DNA of 64,000 nt from Gymnopus androsaceus JB14 (Eukaryota; Basidiomycota; Agaricomycetes; Agaricales; Omphalotaceae). The notes under the pieces are model-generated. The model was not told the origin of the DNA and searched no databases. It saw nothing but the letters and a program-made list of their open reading frames with translations. Positions within the stretch are counted from its first letter, which is position 1, and each line of letters starts with the position of its first letter. Shown piece by piece: positions 24,371-36,356 of the stretch. Location: the NCBI GenBank assembly GCA_009733575.1, contig ML769473.1, positions 124,001 through 188,000 on the forward strand, in the 5' to 3' direction. Both the position numbers and the translations under genes were made by a program.

Positions 24371-24721
24371 TTGGTTACATGGAGTAAGCGACTTGTATCT
24401 GACTCTCGTTTGACTTATATGTTGAAAAAAAATCGTGCTTGGACTAAAAAGTAGAGCACTGTACTAATGCAGTCTGGCGTGTAGTGAGCTGGTTGGTTTC
24501 TGGGGATTATATTTATTGTATAGGTACGGCTATATACTGGTAATTATTTAATTTTCTCTTGAAGACGAAACATAAGCGCCCAAAGGAGAGCGCGAGAATC
24601 ATATGACTCAGATTGCTCATCCACCACGAAACCCCAAAGCCTTTTCTTCTCTTACCACAACGCGTCTACGCTGCTGGCGACGCTTTCTTGATACTTTTTG
24701 GATTATCAGCATCTTGGATCC

Positions 24722-27700
24722 ATGTCGGATACGTACGAATCGCACGGCTTCAAAGCCTTTGGCAATCCAACCAAGAAGGCGCCTTTTTCCAGTCTCAAAC
24801 AACCGACAAGGCATTCACAACCAGAACAACTCCCAAACTTTTCCCTTTTTCCTTCTATAAGCCAGCGTGCAAAAGATAATGCACCTCGGCCTTCTCATTC
24901 TCATCAGCGCATATTTCCACCTGTCAACAATTCTTTCTCGACTCCCCAAAGACCTAGAGTGAAAGTGGATCCGATGTCTCGTGAGCTTTTTTTCAAGCTG
25001 ATGGCTTCAGCTTCACTAATATCCATGGTTTCAGTAGGCGAATCTCAGGAATATTCAACCGATCCAGCCCACATAGCCGAATCCAGCCCGCAACAGCGAC
25101 CCCACGAGCAAGCCCATGCCATAGGAAACCATCAGTTTCGGTTCATGCCTCCTACACCACAGACCAGCCAACGTCCATCGTCTCGTACACCGTCCGAGAC
25201 TCCTTCTCTTGGGCCTGAGGTAGACGCAGACTCGGAAGACCTGGATCTGTCCGAGATGATGAACCGGAGAATGAAGGAAGCTAAAGTTATTAAATCCCAG
25301 TTGGCTGAAGAGGTTGGTGCTGTACCTATTTTCAAGTTCTTATATGCGTACTGAATCTTTCGTAGCGTGTCACCAACGCCAATCTACTTTCTCAGCTCTC
25401 TGCTGTTCAAGCTGATTTCGATAATCAGAAGCAACGTTTTGCCGAACTGGAGGCCGCTACCGAAGCCAATGCTGAGATTATCAGCTCGAAGGACGATGAG
25501 ATCCGTCTCCTTCAGGTTCAGTTGGACGAAGTCCAAACCACGAAAGAGTCTCAGATCGTGCTGCTCAACGATAAGGATGATCAGATTATCTCGGGGCTGG
25601 AGAAGCTACAGGCTGCCGAAGACAAGCTCAAGGTGATGGAGGATCGTGTTTCGAAGGTTAAAGACGCAGCTAAACGGGGGATCGAGAATATGGGCAAAAA
25701 GTAGGTCTTGATTGTGTTGAACCAGATATCTCGGCCTGAATCTTACTCTGCCACAGCTTCGACTCTCTCAAGAATGTTGTAGAACATTTGAAAACTCGAT
25801 ATGAAGTCTCTCTTGAAAAAATTCCCAACATGCGTGATGAAATCGAAAGTTTACGTCTTAGTTCCTCCCAGAGTATCAAGGGTAAGCCATATCGTATTTT
25901 TCCCGCTATATATCTGGAGAGCTGATTTCTTTCAAGCTCTCGAACCTTACATGGACTCATCCGGTCATCATCTAGTCAAAGCAACTGAAACGCGCGACCT
26001 GATTCTCGAACTGCAAACGGATCGTAATAATGGTATGCGAAACAATTTCTTTCGTTCGCCTCTATTAATGACTTGCTCACAGCCCAGCAAGTGATCGACT
26101 TTCTGCGCGACAAGCTCCACAATCTCAGCACTCAATTGGCCGAAGCGAACGAAAAGATCGCCGAATTGGAGAACCGCAGGAAGGAGGAAGGCACTAGCTT
26201 GGCTCGGAGCGCGGGCTTATGGGAGACGACAGGTATGTAGGCAGTGTCGTTGCCAGCGTCTATCCATTTCATTATACTGAATTTTGTTTTTAGGTCAGCA
26301 GGTGGAAGAAATCGCGTCAAGATTGATACAGCGAGAAAGGGAGGATGCTGAGTTGCTAGCTGAAGGATTGAAGTTGGAGATTCAACTCACAGATGCCAAT
26401 CAAAGGTATGAAGCTTCTTGGGTCTAGTCGCGTCATTTTCTTAGGACATTACACATAGCATTCAAGAACTTTCCGATAAGTTGAATCAGAAACAGTCCGA
26501 CGTCGACCGATTGCTGGAAGAGTATGTAGTTCTCGCATTATGTCTCGTTCCGTTGCGTTGATACCGATTTTCTGGTGGTAGGAGGCAATCGTTAACGGTT
26601 GAAGTACAGCATACGTCCAAATCGCTTCAAGTCGTGTCTAGCCGTCTTGAAGAGTGCGTACCTATTTTTCCCGAGTCTACTAGTGATTAATCAATTATTT
26701 TAGGGTCACCGTAGAATGCGCATCCCATCGGCAAAGTGCTGAGACAAAGAATAACGAGGCCTCCGTTCTTGCCGAAAGACTACGAGTCTCCGACGAAGCC
26801 AAGGCCGTCCTGCAAACAACGTAGGCTCCTCCCGAAGTCTTGTTCTGAGGTCCCGTTAACCAACGCATGTTCTTAGTGCTCGTAAGGATGCAGCGAAGAT
26901 CTCAGAACTCGAGGATTGTGTTCGACTCACCAAAGCGGGAGACGCAAGTGCTACTGCCAAGACCGCAGATTTGTTGGAGAAAGTCAAGGTTCTCGAGACG
27001 GAGAAAACCAACTTGAAGCGCGACTGTGACGCTGTGGAAGAAGAGTATGTTCAAACATCTCAGCCCTTCTATCTACTAATGTCTTTACCCTAGATTGCGA
27101 CAGAATACCACTCGATTTGCTGTGAGTCAATGATTCCGATGTTCAGCCCCATTTTTTATCCTTTCTGTAGGTCCTTCAAGAACGATTCGACTCTCAGACG
27201 ATGACCCTCAAACTGGCCAAGGAGCATAGTGGGGATCTTCAGGTATGTGCATCGTGCCTGATTGCTTTAGAATATTGAAACAATGTGTTCTGTAGGAACG
27301 ACTAATGCTTTCCGAGAAAGCTCATGCGACGAAACTCGAATCAAACCACGGACAGTACAAGGCTGAACTGGCTGTCCTCGAAGAACAGAAGAATAATCTC
27401 CAGAATCAAATCGGGCGACTACAAGATGATGCCCGCAAATTGGAAACTACTATCGACAAATTACGAACGGACAATACTACAGTGCAGATTCAGAAAAGTG
27501 CACTAATCGGGGAGTTGGAGAGGCTCAAGGAGCAGATGGCGATATTAGAATCGACTACCGAGAGACTCCAATCGCACAACTCTAGTCTCGCCGAAGAAAG
27601 GACTAATTTGCAGGTATCTCTCGACCGCTGCCGTCACGAAAACACGAAACTCGAATCCAACGCCGACGCTCATATGTCTGAACTATCAACTCTCAGAGAA

Positions 27701-29230
27701 CGCGTAGCTGTCCTCCAGGACCAGCTTTCGGAATTCGCTCGGCTCAAGGAGGAACGCAGCTCCCTTCAATCTGCTTTATCCGTCCAAAAGTCGGAAAACG
27801 CCGTGTTGCATTCCGAAAAGGCTCGTCTTCAAAAGAGTGTTGATAAACATACCAGTGACGCCACCGAAATTGCACGAAGGATCGAGAAGAATCGTGTAGA
27901 GTTGGTAGAGGTCCAAGAGCAGCGGTCGAAGCTTCGAACCAAGGTTGAGAAGTTGAATGAGGATCTCAAGGCGCAAACGCAGGCGATGAGTAAGGCATCG
28001 GAGGAGTATCGAGAGAGGTTGGCGAGGCAGGAGGAAGCTAGTGAACGATTGTTGAATGCCGAGATGAAGAGAGCGGAGACTGCAGAGCAGGGGTTGAGTG
28101 AGTTGACCAAGGAGCTTACGAAGCGGTTTGCGAGTATGGAGTTGAAGCTCGAGTCCGCGACAGTGGCGTCTAACTTGAGTGGGAGGGAAGATGCAGAGGT
28201 GGAGGGTAGGATTGGACACTTGGAGGCGGACAATGCACGATTGAGAGAGCGGGAGAGAAATTTGGAGAGGAGGTATAGGGAAGGGGATTTAGTGAGTTGC
28301 GTTCTCGTCTATGGCTGAGTGGTTTTTTCTAATGCCATACTACTTAGAACGACGAGGAAAAGGAATTCGTAAACTCATTGATCAGGTTTTCGCAGGATAT
28401 GCACGAGAAGGAGATGGTCGAAAAGGAGAACGATCTACGTAGGGTATGTATCATCTCATTACAGTGCATTTTTTTGATTCTTACTTCGTACACCCTAGCG
28501 CGACAACATGGTCACCACTTTGCAACAAAAGATCGAAAAGCTCGAGTCGACGTTGGCGAAATGTCTCAAAGGCAAGGGCAAAGGCACCGTTGCTAATGCC
28601 GCGCCTGACCCAAAGGCGAAATCGATGCTGGATCTGAATATGTGGATGTCATCTAGCCCTGTGGGTCTGATGAATGTAGATCATAAAGTGGGTTATCGAT
28701 TCTCTAGCTCCTGACCCTTATTCACATTGATTGCAGCAAACTACATCTACCGCTGCCGCCACCGCCACTACTACTATTGTTCCAGCTCCTCCATCTGCTT
28801 CTGCCTCCCGACTTGCACCACCTTCGTCGCCTGTCCTCCGACAGCAGCAGCAGCAGCAGCAGCAACAACAGTCTAAATCTCCAAAGACGCCGACGTTTGC
28901 AAAGCTCGAAGAAGACATATCCGACTTTGAAGAGGATATACCATCGGTCAAGCTTGGGAAACGCAGTAGGCCTGTTTCGCCTCCGATCAAATCTACGCAG
29001 GATGCGGATACGTCTCATCCGGCTACCAGACGAAGCGTATGTTCTATACTTCATACTCATCGCACTTAACTGATGCCGTTTAGAAAATCGTGACCAAGAA
29101 GGGGACTGAGAATCAGGAGAAGGCGAAGGCACAGGAGAAGGTGTGTTTTTTTGGTTTGGCTTTATGTCCGCGGCTTACTCTTTCGTAGACCGCTGGCAAT
29201 ACCAAAGTGAAGCCGAGGAAACGTCGTTGA
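24722..29230 (+). CDS. Long coiled-coil protein, function unknown
   Basis: Start ATG 24722 (MSDTYESHGFKAFG). The N-terminal 200 residues are Ser/Pro/Gln-rich and disordered. A long central coiled coil of roughly 700 residues follows, interrupted by many short introns (LEELQ-type heptads; ISELEDCVRLTKAG, LEEQKNNLQNQIGRLQ, RIEKNRVELVEVQEQRSK). The C-terminus has a poly-Gln tract, SP/TP sites (PVSPPIKS) and a basic end (KVKPRKRR). Proteins of this shape act as chromosome-axis, spindle or organelle tethers, but no domain identifies it. The basic tail and SP sites would fit a nuclear, cell-cycle-regulated role; that is inference. All exons that I joined stay in frame. Confidence 0.75.
28842..28871 (+). 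repeat. CAG/CAA trinucleotide repeat (poly-Gln)
   Basis: Ten consecutive Gln codons, seven CAG followed by CAA, CAA, CAG, inside the C-terminal part of the coiled-coil gene. The tract may vary in length between strains. Confidence 0.9.
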
Positions 29231-29649
29231 CCATAAGTTGTTTTCTGAACCTTGCTATCTTTTGATTCTTACTGTATAATCCACATCGCTATGTAGCTAC
29301 TAGTATATGTATGAACACGAGCAGATCCCACTGTTCAATGACGTCTCTAGTGCTTCGCAAAAAATCCACAAGATGAAGTAGGGTAATGCAACAAACCAAT
29401 ATTCCCGTGGGAGTTGGGGCAGGAAGACAATGCATGGATGATGATTGGAGAATACTTACATCGGTGCGCGAATTGAACATCTCCGTAGTGTCTTTTTAGA
29501 GCGAGATATTATACATGAACCAAGGAACTCCGATTTCGACTGGGTGAGTTGTAGCCGGGGCTGATGAGCTGTTAGAGGTACTGCTTCATTTATATAGCAG
29601 CAGACGAAAAGGGTGATCCCTCCGCGATCAAGAATGCTAAGCGCGTCTA
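29231..29649. other. Intergenic, nothing recognised
   Basis: About 420 bases between the coiled-coil stop and the next coding-like region. No repeat pair, RNA gene or gene fragment was seen. Confidence 0.35.
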
Positions 29650-31135
29650 TTGGACTTTTCAGGCGCCACTACCATGTTTTTCTCACTTCTAACTTCTCAG
29701 AGATTTAATAGAGATTTATTAGGATTGTTCTCATTATGCAGCAACCACATCTGGCACAAGCTCATGCGAGGACATCTGCGATCGTTAGGACTCCAAAATC
29801 ACGGTTCGAAGGTCCCCAACCATGAGATGGAGAGCTACTACGACGTGAACTGGATGCACTGCGAGCTTGATGGAGCTTCTGTCTACAGAGTAGCCCAACA
29901 CGACCTTTTTACCTGTACAACACCACAAGATCCTCTTCTCAATGCAGAAGTGTGTTCCTTAGCTGGTTTCAATATATTCTGTGGGCGGTATGATATAGTT
30001 CTTGGTCCCGATGGAAAACATATTGTGAAAAGTAAGTTTTTTCTCTGTTATTTTTACCAGCCTGTTCTAATAACATCCAGGATCAGCAAGCGTTCATCGC
30101 TCCCCAGAAGTCTCAATGGTGCTCAAGGTCGCCGTGACTTGGACGATACTGAAACAATGGCTGTCAAAGCTATCCTGGCTCTCTCAAAAAGCTGTTGACA
30201 ATCTTATTGACCCGGTAGATCACCAGAACTTATGCCCCTAAAGCAGTGAAGCTACTCCGTCACATCTCCTTCATTGCACAACACATTCCTCATCGCTCTG
30301 ATATGGCTCCTAATCAGGCTGCTGAGCATCGCGCACTGGACCTCACTGGGCGCATGTGGTCCTATCTTTATCGGCCTTTCATTGATCCTAACATGAGCTT
30401 AACGGAGCAGCTCAAAAGCTTTTCGGTGTATGCTCATCTCAGCATGGAGCTTTATTGGCGTTACGGTAGCTCATTGATGAGTCTGATCTTGTCAAGTCCT
30501 CTGTGAAGAATGAGGATGACTTTTTCACAGTTCAATTACCGTCCATGTCGAAACCCGGATACATCTACAAAGCTTCCGCCATCCGTCTGATGTTCTCGGA
30601 TGAAGGATATTGTCTCTCCCCTGACCGCCTTCTTCGTGTGCGTGGCTATACTGCTGGAGGCCCGAAACGCTCATTGGACAGTGACGAGATGATTTCTGGG
30701 GGTGTCTTCACTGTTGATCAGCTGGCGGCAGTCGCAATAAAGACAGAGCACATCATATCTGTTGGGATTATGAAAGTCATGAGAATTGACTCTAAAAAGC
30801 GCGCGCAGCTCACAGATGTTAGCGCAGCTGAATTTGGAATTTCCGACTCCTCTCTTACTGCTTCCGGGTTTATATACGACCTTGTTCATGCACTCCCTCG
30901 ACCTTTGGATGGCCCTTCTGCTTCTAGTAATGATGCACCACCACTTGAGGACCAGATGTGGGTTTCGCCATCAAATTTCGCAACTTTCACTTCTGCGAAA
31001 AAAGTTAAAGCTGGTCAGGCATCCCAACCACCCTCAATACCCAAGAAAAGAGTCGGATCCGCTATCGACGGAACACGTACTTCATTTGCGGTTCATGTAC
31101 CAGGCGCAACTTTATTCTGCCCGATGAATAAGTAA
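29650..31135 (+). CDS. Unrecognised gene or repeat-derived relic in three open segments
   Basis: Three coding-like parts follow each other: 29650-30030 (GHLRSLGLQNHGSKV, NWMHCELDGASVYRVAQ), 30246-30506 (AEHRALDLTGRMWSYLYRPF, LTEQLKSFSVYAHLSMELY) and 30503-31135 (GYIYKASAIRLMFSDEG, SGGVFTVDQLAAVAI). An intron near 30030-30080 is plausible; the link around 30200-30250 contains stops. The middle part resembles, from memory only, a multicopy mushroom protein family that behaves like a repetitive element. No catalytic motif was seen. Probably the degraded remains of such an element. Confidence 0.4.
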
Positions 31136-31222
31136 TTCCAGTGCGAAGTTGTACATGAATACAATCCTAGACTTGAATAGCAGTTGCAACAGGCAACGTC
31201 CACAGTCCGTTCAATCCCCAAT

Positions 31223-31658
31223 CTAGTCATCATCACTCTCATCACTCGAGGTGTAATCATCATCGTCCCCGCTATCCCTCCCCCAGCAAGCTGATACAAC
31301 GATATCGGGGACCCCTCGGTGTCTGCTCCTCAGGCAGAAGGCCAAAGTAAGGAAATCATCCAGCACCTTTGGCTCGTCATCCCGGCTCTGCTTCATCCAT
31401 CTGCGCATTCATCAAGTTCCAAATCGATTTCCACTCCGCCTTCATCTTTTGCTGATGCCGGTGCCGGTACACGACAGGAGCGGTAGACACGGGAGCAGCG
31501 ATTTCGTCCCATGCATCATCTTCCGAGTCTGAGCCCGCAGAAGGCGGCAACGGATAAAGAGGGCCTACAAAAAGAACTTGGCTCTCAGACTGGCCTTTCG
31601 TGAGTCCATCTGTTTCCCCATCCTCTCTCCCATTACTCCTTCTCTGGTCCCTCCTCAT
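31223..31658 (-). CDS. Possible acidic protein fragment, unrecognised
   Basis: A minus-strand open region opens with MRRDQRRSNGREDGE, has the acidic GSDSEDDAWDEIA and a basic helix RHRHQQKMKAEWKSIW, then continues in another frame with DEPKVLDDFLTLAF and an acidic end. The acidic patch followed by a basic helix loosely recalls the N-termini of mushroom KDZ transposases, but no core domain is present. It may be a transposon remnant or chance. Confidence 0.25.
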
Positions 31659-31681
31659 TCTTTACATCAAATAATTCAATC

Positions 31682-33240
31682 ATGAGCTTGGGCACTAACA
31701 TAGTCTCCGACTTGACTCGAGTCGCGAAAGCAGTGCCCACCAAGTTGTTTTCGTTTCAATTATTCTTTGTAATTGGGCCCTTTTGGACAATATCGCCATT
31801 GGGACGAATCGCACTTATTCCCAGGGTGAGTGCACAGACAACTGCGAGTTGCAACGCGAGCTTGGATTATGGATGGGTGAGTAAAGAGCCTATCTCTCTG
31901 TTTCCCATGGAACATGATAACATGCATATGCAGTCATACAACTCTGTGAACCAAGACCCTTGCATCGTAGCAACCTACCTTGGCGAGGCTTGCACCGCCT
32001 CATTGGGTGAGTCCCTGTTATCCTTCCTCCAGACTAACATTTCTTATCCGGATTCCGATTAAGGGTACATGATCCCTGCCATCAATTCCTCTCAAGTCTA
32101 TAATTCCTCTCAAGTCTATAAAGGACCCGCAGGAGCCGAAGCCAACACATGTCGATGCAGCTCTGTGTTCTATATGATGTTGAGTGCATGCGCGGCATGT
32201 CAAGGAGGATCATATTCACTGTAAGTATGGATGTTGACTCTGTTCAAGGGACTGGATGCTCCATGCTTTACTTTCTTCCTCGATCTCCACATGTTGTGAA
32301 GCTGAACCCTCTCCTTTGACAGATGGCCTAACTACAGCCAAAATTGCTCAGAGGTCTACAACTCCATGTAAGTAATCAGGCCTTGACATCATACGTACCT
32401 TTTGGAGGTGATCTTTGAATCCTCAATTTCGAACAGGTTTCCCGAAAACATACCCAGCGGAACTCGAGTTCCGCATTGGGCCTACTTAAATTTTACAACG
32501 GTGTGTAATAGCTATGAGTTTTCCACTCGGATTCAACTGAGAGGACTGTCTAATTCAGGTGGATGGAGCTTTTAATTCAACAGAGGCACAGCAAGTAGGC
32601 GGTTTTCCTGAATCAACTGGAACCTCGATACTAGCTAGTAGCACCTCTGCTTCTTCCACCCGGAAAATCATTGGCAGTGTTGTTGGAGGTTTTGTTTTTC
32701 TATGTCTTTCTGCTGTAGTAGTTGTGATTTATTTGGGAAGGAGAAGGAGGAGAAGAGTAATGGCACTTGAAAAGCTTATCCCATTCCCATTGATATCTCA
32801 ATCTGGTTCAATGGCAACTGCAACCCTTCTACCCAGCCATTCTTTTGGTCAATTTACCTTGGTCCGACCACTGTCCAAAAAGAATATCACAGGTGACCCG
32901 TATTTTAATTTATTGAAATCCTGACAATCTTAGTATTGCAGATGGTGTCAATCCTGAAGGTGAAGGTGGTAATAATGACATGGCTAGACCTAGTCCACAA
33001 AACCTTCTCACTATGAAGCTTCAGCAGCGCCTTGTGGTGGCACAGGTCCAAGCTCAACAATGGGAGGAGCAATTAAATGAACAGAATCAGCAATTAAACC
33101 AGCAGTTGGAGCAGTTGACCCAACAGCAACAAGTCCAGGTGCCACTGCCCACTGTTCATACAGACAGTGGCATACGGTTGATTGGAGAGGAGACCCTGGA
33201 GGAAATAGATGAGGTCCCACCAGGCTACACAGAGGCATGA
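31682..33240 (+). CDS. Single-pass membrane protein with Cys-rich ectodomain
   Basis: Six or seven short exons. The N-terminus is hydrophobic (LFSFQLFFVIGPFWTI). The ectodomain contains SYNSVNQDPCIVATYL, an ANTCRCSSVFYMMLSACAAC block and YSQNCSEVY, a Cys pattern common to a mushroom membrane-protein family of unknown function. A Ser/Thr stalk leads to a TM helix (IIGSVVGGFVFLCLSAVVVVIY) followed by a stop-transfer stretch GRRRRRR. The cytosolic tail is Gln-rich (LNEQNQQLNQQLEQL) and ends in a PPGY motif, a candidate WW/ubiquitin-ligase site. Orientation is inferred from the positive-inside rule. Confidence 0.7.
32084..32119 (+). repeat. Perfect 18-bp tandem duplication inside a coding exon
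   Basis: The 18-base unit AATTCCTCTCAAGTCTAT occurs twice head to tail (32084-32101, 32102-32119), duplicating six codons (NSSQVY) in the ectodomain. The copies are identical and in frame, so the event looks recent. Confidence 0.9.
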
Positions 33241-33691
33241 TATTGAACCATTAGAGAAGCCACTGTTGGAATATCAAAGGTATATTGTTGGATTTTGATT
33301 TTGCGAAGTGCCGTTGCTTGCCACAGCTTCCAATTGGAGGTAGTATTTACTGTATATAAGCCTGTTTAGTACATCAATCCCCCCATCTGTTTGCCTCCCG
33401 ACTCCCACTACGGGGCTCAAACGGAATATACTGCTTGACTCTGCCTTTCTTGGGTGACAATGCCCCCATTTATCCCAGCACAAACAGATCCTGGCTAGTC
33501 TAGCAAGCCAGTAAATAGTGCTACGAGAATCTTTGGGTTTAGTCCCTATCCTCACTGTCATCACTTGAGTCATTGTCTGTTCTCTTGATGCATATTGGAT
33601 TCAATATGTGCAAACGCGTTGCGCACCAATACTTTCGTTGAGTTCAAACACATTAGGGTGCAATTGCTAGGGATCTTGGAGCGCCGGCAGC

Positions 33692-34644
33692 TAGAGATGT
33701 CAGGGAGTCAGAGTCTTTGGCAGGTACCCATGGGTAGATCCGTGGGAAAACCCATAGGTCAGATGATCCATGGATTGTCAGTAGTTCCCATGGATCACTC
33801 AAGGTTACAGGTCAGCATCTAAAAAATTCGAATTTCTATGAGTAATGATTGTACACATTATTTGTTTAATTTGTAAGATTTACAGGGGATTCCAAAAACC
33901 TTGGCATGTGCATCAAATTTTTTTCAAAAATAAATATTTTGTAAATACATCTAGGCGCGCGCTTGAGTTGGCACTTCCCTGCCACTTTCGAGACACACAA
34001 GGGCACACATCTTCCTAATCCTAGTCTCTCCAGTGAATTCACTGTGAAGACAGTGTTTTCATAGTAGGATATGATAGCTACGAGCTCACAACGTCAAAAA
34101 AAGACCTAATCTTATTCAGGTAACATTCACTGATTGAATGGAATTGAACATTCAGCAAACATCTGCACCCTAAACAGGTCCAAAACCTTTTCAGAATGAA
34201 ATCCTATGGCTCCTATAAGCTATTCATCTTCAAAATACTGTTTGAGCTTGAGTTCTCTGGATTCTGTACCATCCAGAACACTGGAGAAGAGCCCGCTAGC
34301 TTATGGGAAAGTACTGATGGCTGTGGTTACAAGATATTTATTTTTGAAAAAAATTTGATGCACATGCCAAGGTTTTTGGAATCCCCTGTAAACAACACAT
34401 GTATGAGTATTTGACTGATATTGATACTAAGCACAGCTCAGAATGGCTGGATACAAGTTCAAAAATCCACATTTTCAATGAATCATTAAGGGTACCCATG
34501 GGTTGACCTGTGAGGATCAGTAAACCCACAGGTCAGGTTAAAAGTCCAAGGGTCATCAACAGGTCACAGGTCAAGGTGCTTAGGCATAAAAAACCAGTGG
34601 ATCAGAGTCCGGGTGATGCGTGGGTTGGCTCGTTGACATCTCTA
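33692..34644. mobile_element. Non-autonomous hAT-type transposon with 8-bp target duplication
   Basis: 953 bp. Terminal inverted repeats are TAGAGATGTCA at 33692-33702 and TGACATCTCTA at 34634-34644. The element is flanked by a perfect 8-bp direct repeat CCGGCAGC (33684-33691 and 34645-34652). TIRs starting TAG-AG and an 8-bp duplication are the hAT superfamily hallmark. Sub-terminal repeats around GGTACCCATGGGT occur near both ends. No transposase is encoded. A second element is inserted inside it. Confidence 0.88.
33883..34388. mobile_element. Nested Tc1/mariner-type MITE with TA duplication
   Basis: 506 bp element inside the hAT element. Its inverted repeats are about 62 bp with only one mismatch noticed, starting CAGGGGATTCCAAAAACC. 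It is flanked by TA on both sides (33881-33882, 34389-34390), the Tc1/mariner target. The interior has no open frame resembling a transposase. Near-identical TIRs suggest recent insertion, later than the host hAT element. Confidence 0.88.
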
Positions 34645-34776
34645 CCGGCAGCTGACACCTGGAAATCTTAAGCAACAAGTGCAGTTTTTGTCTCAGTGTA
34701 GACTTGCGGCGCCAGTTCCGTTTGGTTGCCACCTATTTCAAATAAATTTGAAATGTGCTTTGACAGCTTGGTTGGC

Positions 34777-35577
34777 TCCCAAAGGACTGGGAACCACTTG
34801 CAGTCACTAATAGAGTCACAAATTTGTGACTTTAACTTAGCAAAATTTCACTTTGAGAAATCTGAGTTTTTTGGTGCAGAAGTCTGTCCCCCGCCATGAC
34901 CCTTATAAAATTATTATGGAAGGACTTTTATCATCTCATAGAGTTAGAATATCCATATTGTAGAGGTATAAGATGAAAAATACATACATGGGATGAGATA
35001 TTCCCCAAAATGACACAAAATCCAGTGATGTTGATGTGAGTTTTGCCCAAGCAAATCTCGGAGTAAGTCCAGAAGATATTGTGGGTATTCTATAACCGAA
35101 ATTAGCATCTTATCTGAAATAAGAGAGCTTTAGAGCAAGAAAAAACAAATATTGATGCAAAAATCACTGAAAATCCAGTACAATGAAGTCAGATGAGGTT
35201 GGAGCAGGCTTAAAATAAGAAAATTAGACTTACCAGAGTATGGAAAGATTATATCAAGATTGAAACAATCCTTCCTTACCTTGACATTGAATGGGAGTGA
35301 ATATTGTGCTCTTCAGCACCATCAGTTGTTGATGATTGGGTCGGAAAGCACTTAATTACCTTGGATTTATCTGTATGACTTACCATGATCCAGACATACA
35401 GAATGAAGCATTGAAATCCCAGATTTGGGCTCAATATTACCTGGACAGTACAAGATTGCTGCCAAATTGCTGTAGCAAGCTCAATCTACTTGAAAGGGCT
35501 GTAAATGGCAATATTTGTGAGCAAGACTCATAACAAATTTGTGACCCTACTAGTGACTGCAAGTGGTGCCCAGCCAT
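34777..35577. mobile_element. Element with about 48-bp inverted ends, class unclear
   Basis: The segment at 34777-34825 (containing CACTTGCAGTCACTA and GTCACAAATTTGTGA) recurs in reverse complement at 35529-35577 with a few mismatches. Each end also contains the palindrome CACAAATTTGTG in full or part. The ~700 bp inside is AT-rich with no recognisable gene. It is probably another non-autonomous DNA transposon; its exact ends and target duplication could not be fixed. Confidence 0.6.
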
Positions 35578-35601
35578 TTCCAGAGAAAGCCTCGTGTAGC
35601 C

Positions 35602-35779
35602 CATCAGCAAAACCTGTACCATCACAATACATTTCGTTCGTCTCTGGAGCAAGGATAGTAATTCCAGAGATCTCCAGAGACCTCCAGAGACGTCTGGAGG
35701 AGTTTGACAGCTTTTTGACAGCTGTCAGAGCTCTGGAGATCTCTGGAGACCTCTGGAGACCAACCAGGTTTTGCAGATG
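35602..35779. mobile_element. Palindromic MITE-like element, copy 1
   Basis: 178 bp. Ends are CATCAGCAAAACCTG and its near reverse complement CAGGTTTTGCAGATG. The body is a large imperfect palindrome built from CCAGAGA/TCTCTGG units around the centre TTTGACAGCTTTTTGACAGC. A second copy at 37734-37920 is about 95% identical, so this is a mobile family rather than a chance hairpin. Confidence 0.8.
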
Positions 35780-36356
35780 CCAGCTGACCATTGATTGCAT
35801 CAACATCTGGAAGCAGGTGGGGACGAGCCTAGTCTCAGTGCAACATTCAGACTAATGACCTTTTTTGGAATCAGCAATTAAAAACTCTGGTACATATTAA
35901 GTATATCAGCCAAACGGATTCTAAGCAACTCAACCTTTGTCCCAGAATTACATACCTGAACAGTGAATCATGGAGGGACTAAAAATTAAAGTAGAACTGG
36001 TGCATCTCGCATCTCGCGTAGTATGCATTGGTGGCGCTTGATTAGCGCCTGACAGGCTCTCTCGTTGCTAACTTTAAATATTGTCACACCTCCAGCACTC
36101 TTCTGAGCTTCCAAACACCTTCCGAGATGCTTACTACAATAAGCAATGGGTTCAAAAATGTACAATGACAAGAAAATACCTTTAATCCAGCGAGACATTG
36201 AGTTGAGCAATGAGAGTGAGTGGGAAAGTGACCGCCACTGACGTGGCGGCCCTGGATTGATTGAGCAAAAGCGCAAAGAGCTAAGGGCTAAAGAAGGAAA
36301 GAAGAGAGGATAGCCCAAGCAGGGGTATTGTGATGGGGATGAGCATGACATGACAC
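35780..36356. other. Repeat-derived spacer next to the DIRS element
   Basis: No gene seen. The right part (about 36000-36350) may be the 3' non-coding end of the DIRS-like element, since the recombinase stop lies at 36357. Confidence 0.35.

Noticed and set aside
28718..29132. Minus-strand Arg/Cys/Leu-rich open frames over the poly-Gln region
   Set aside because: Shadow translation of the CAG repeat and flanking exons of the coiled-coil gene.
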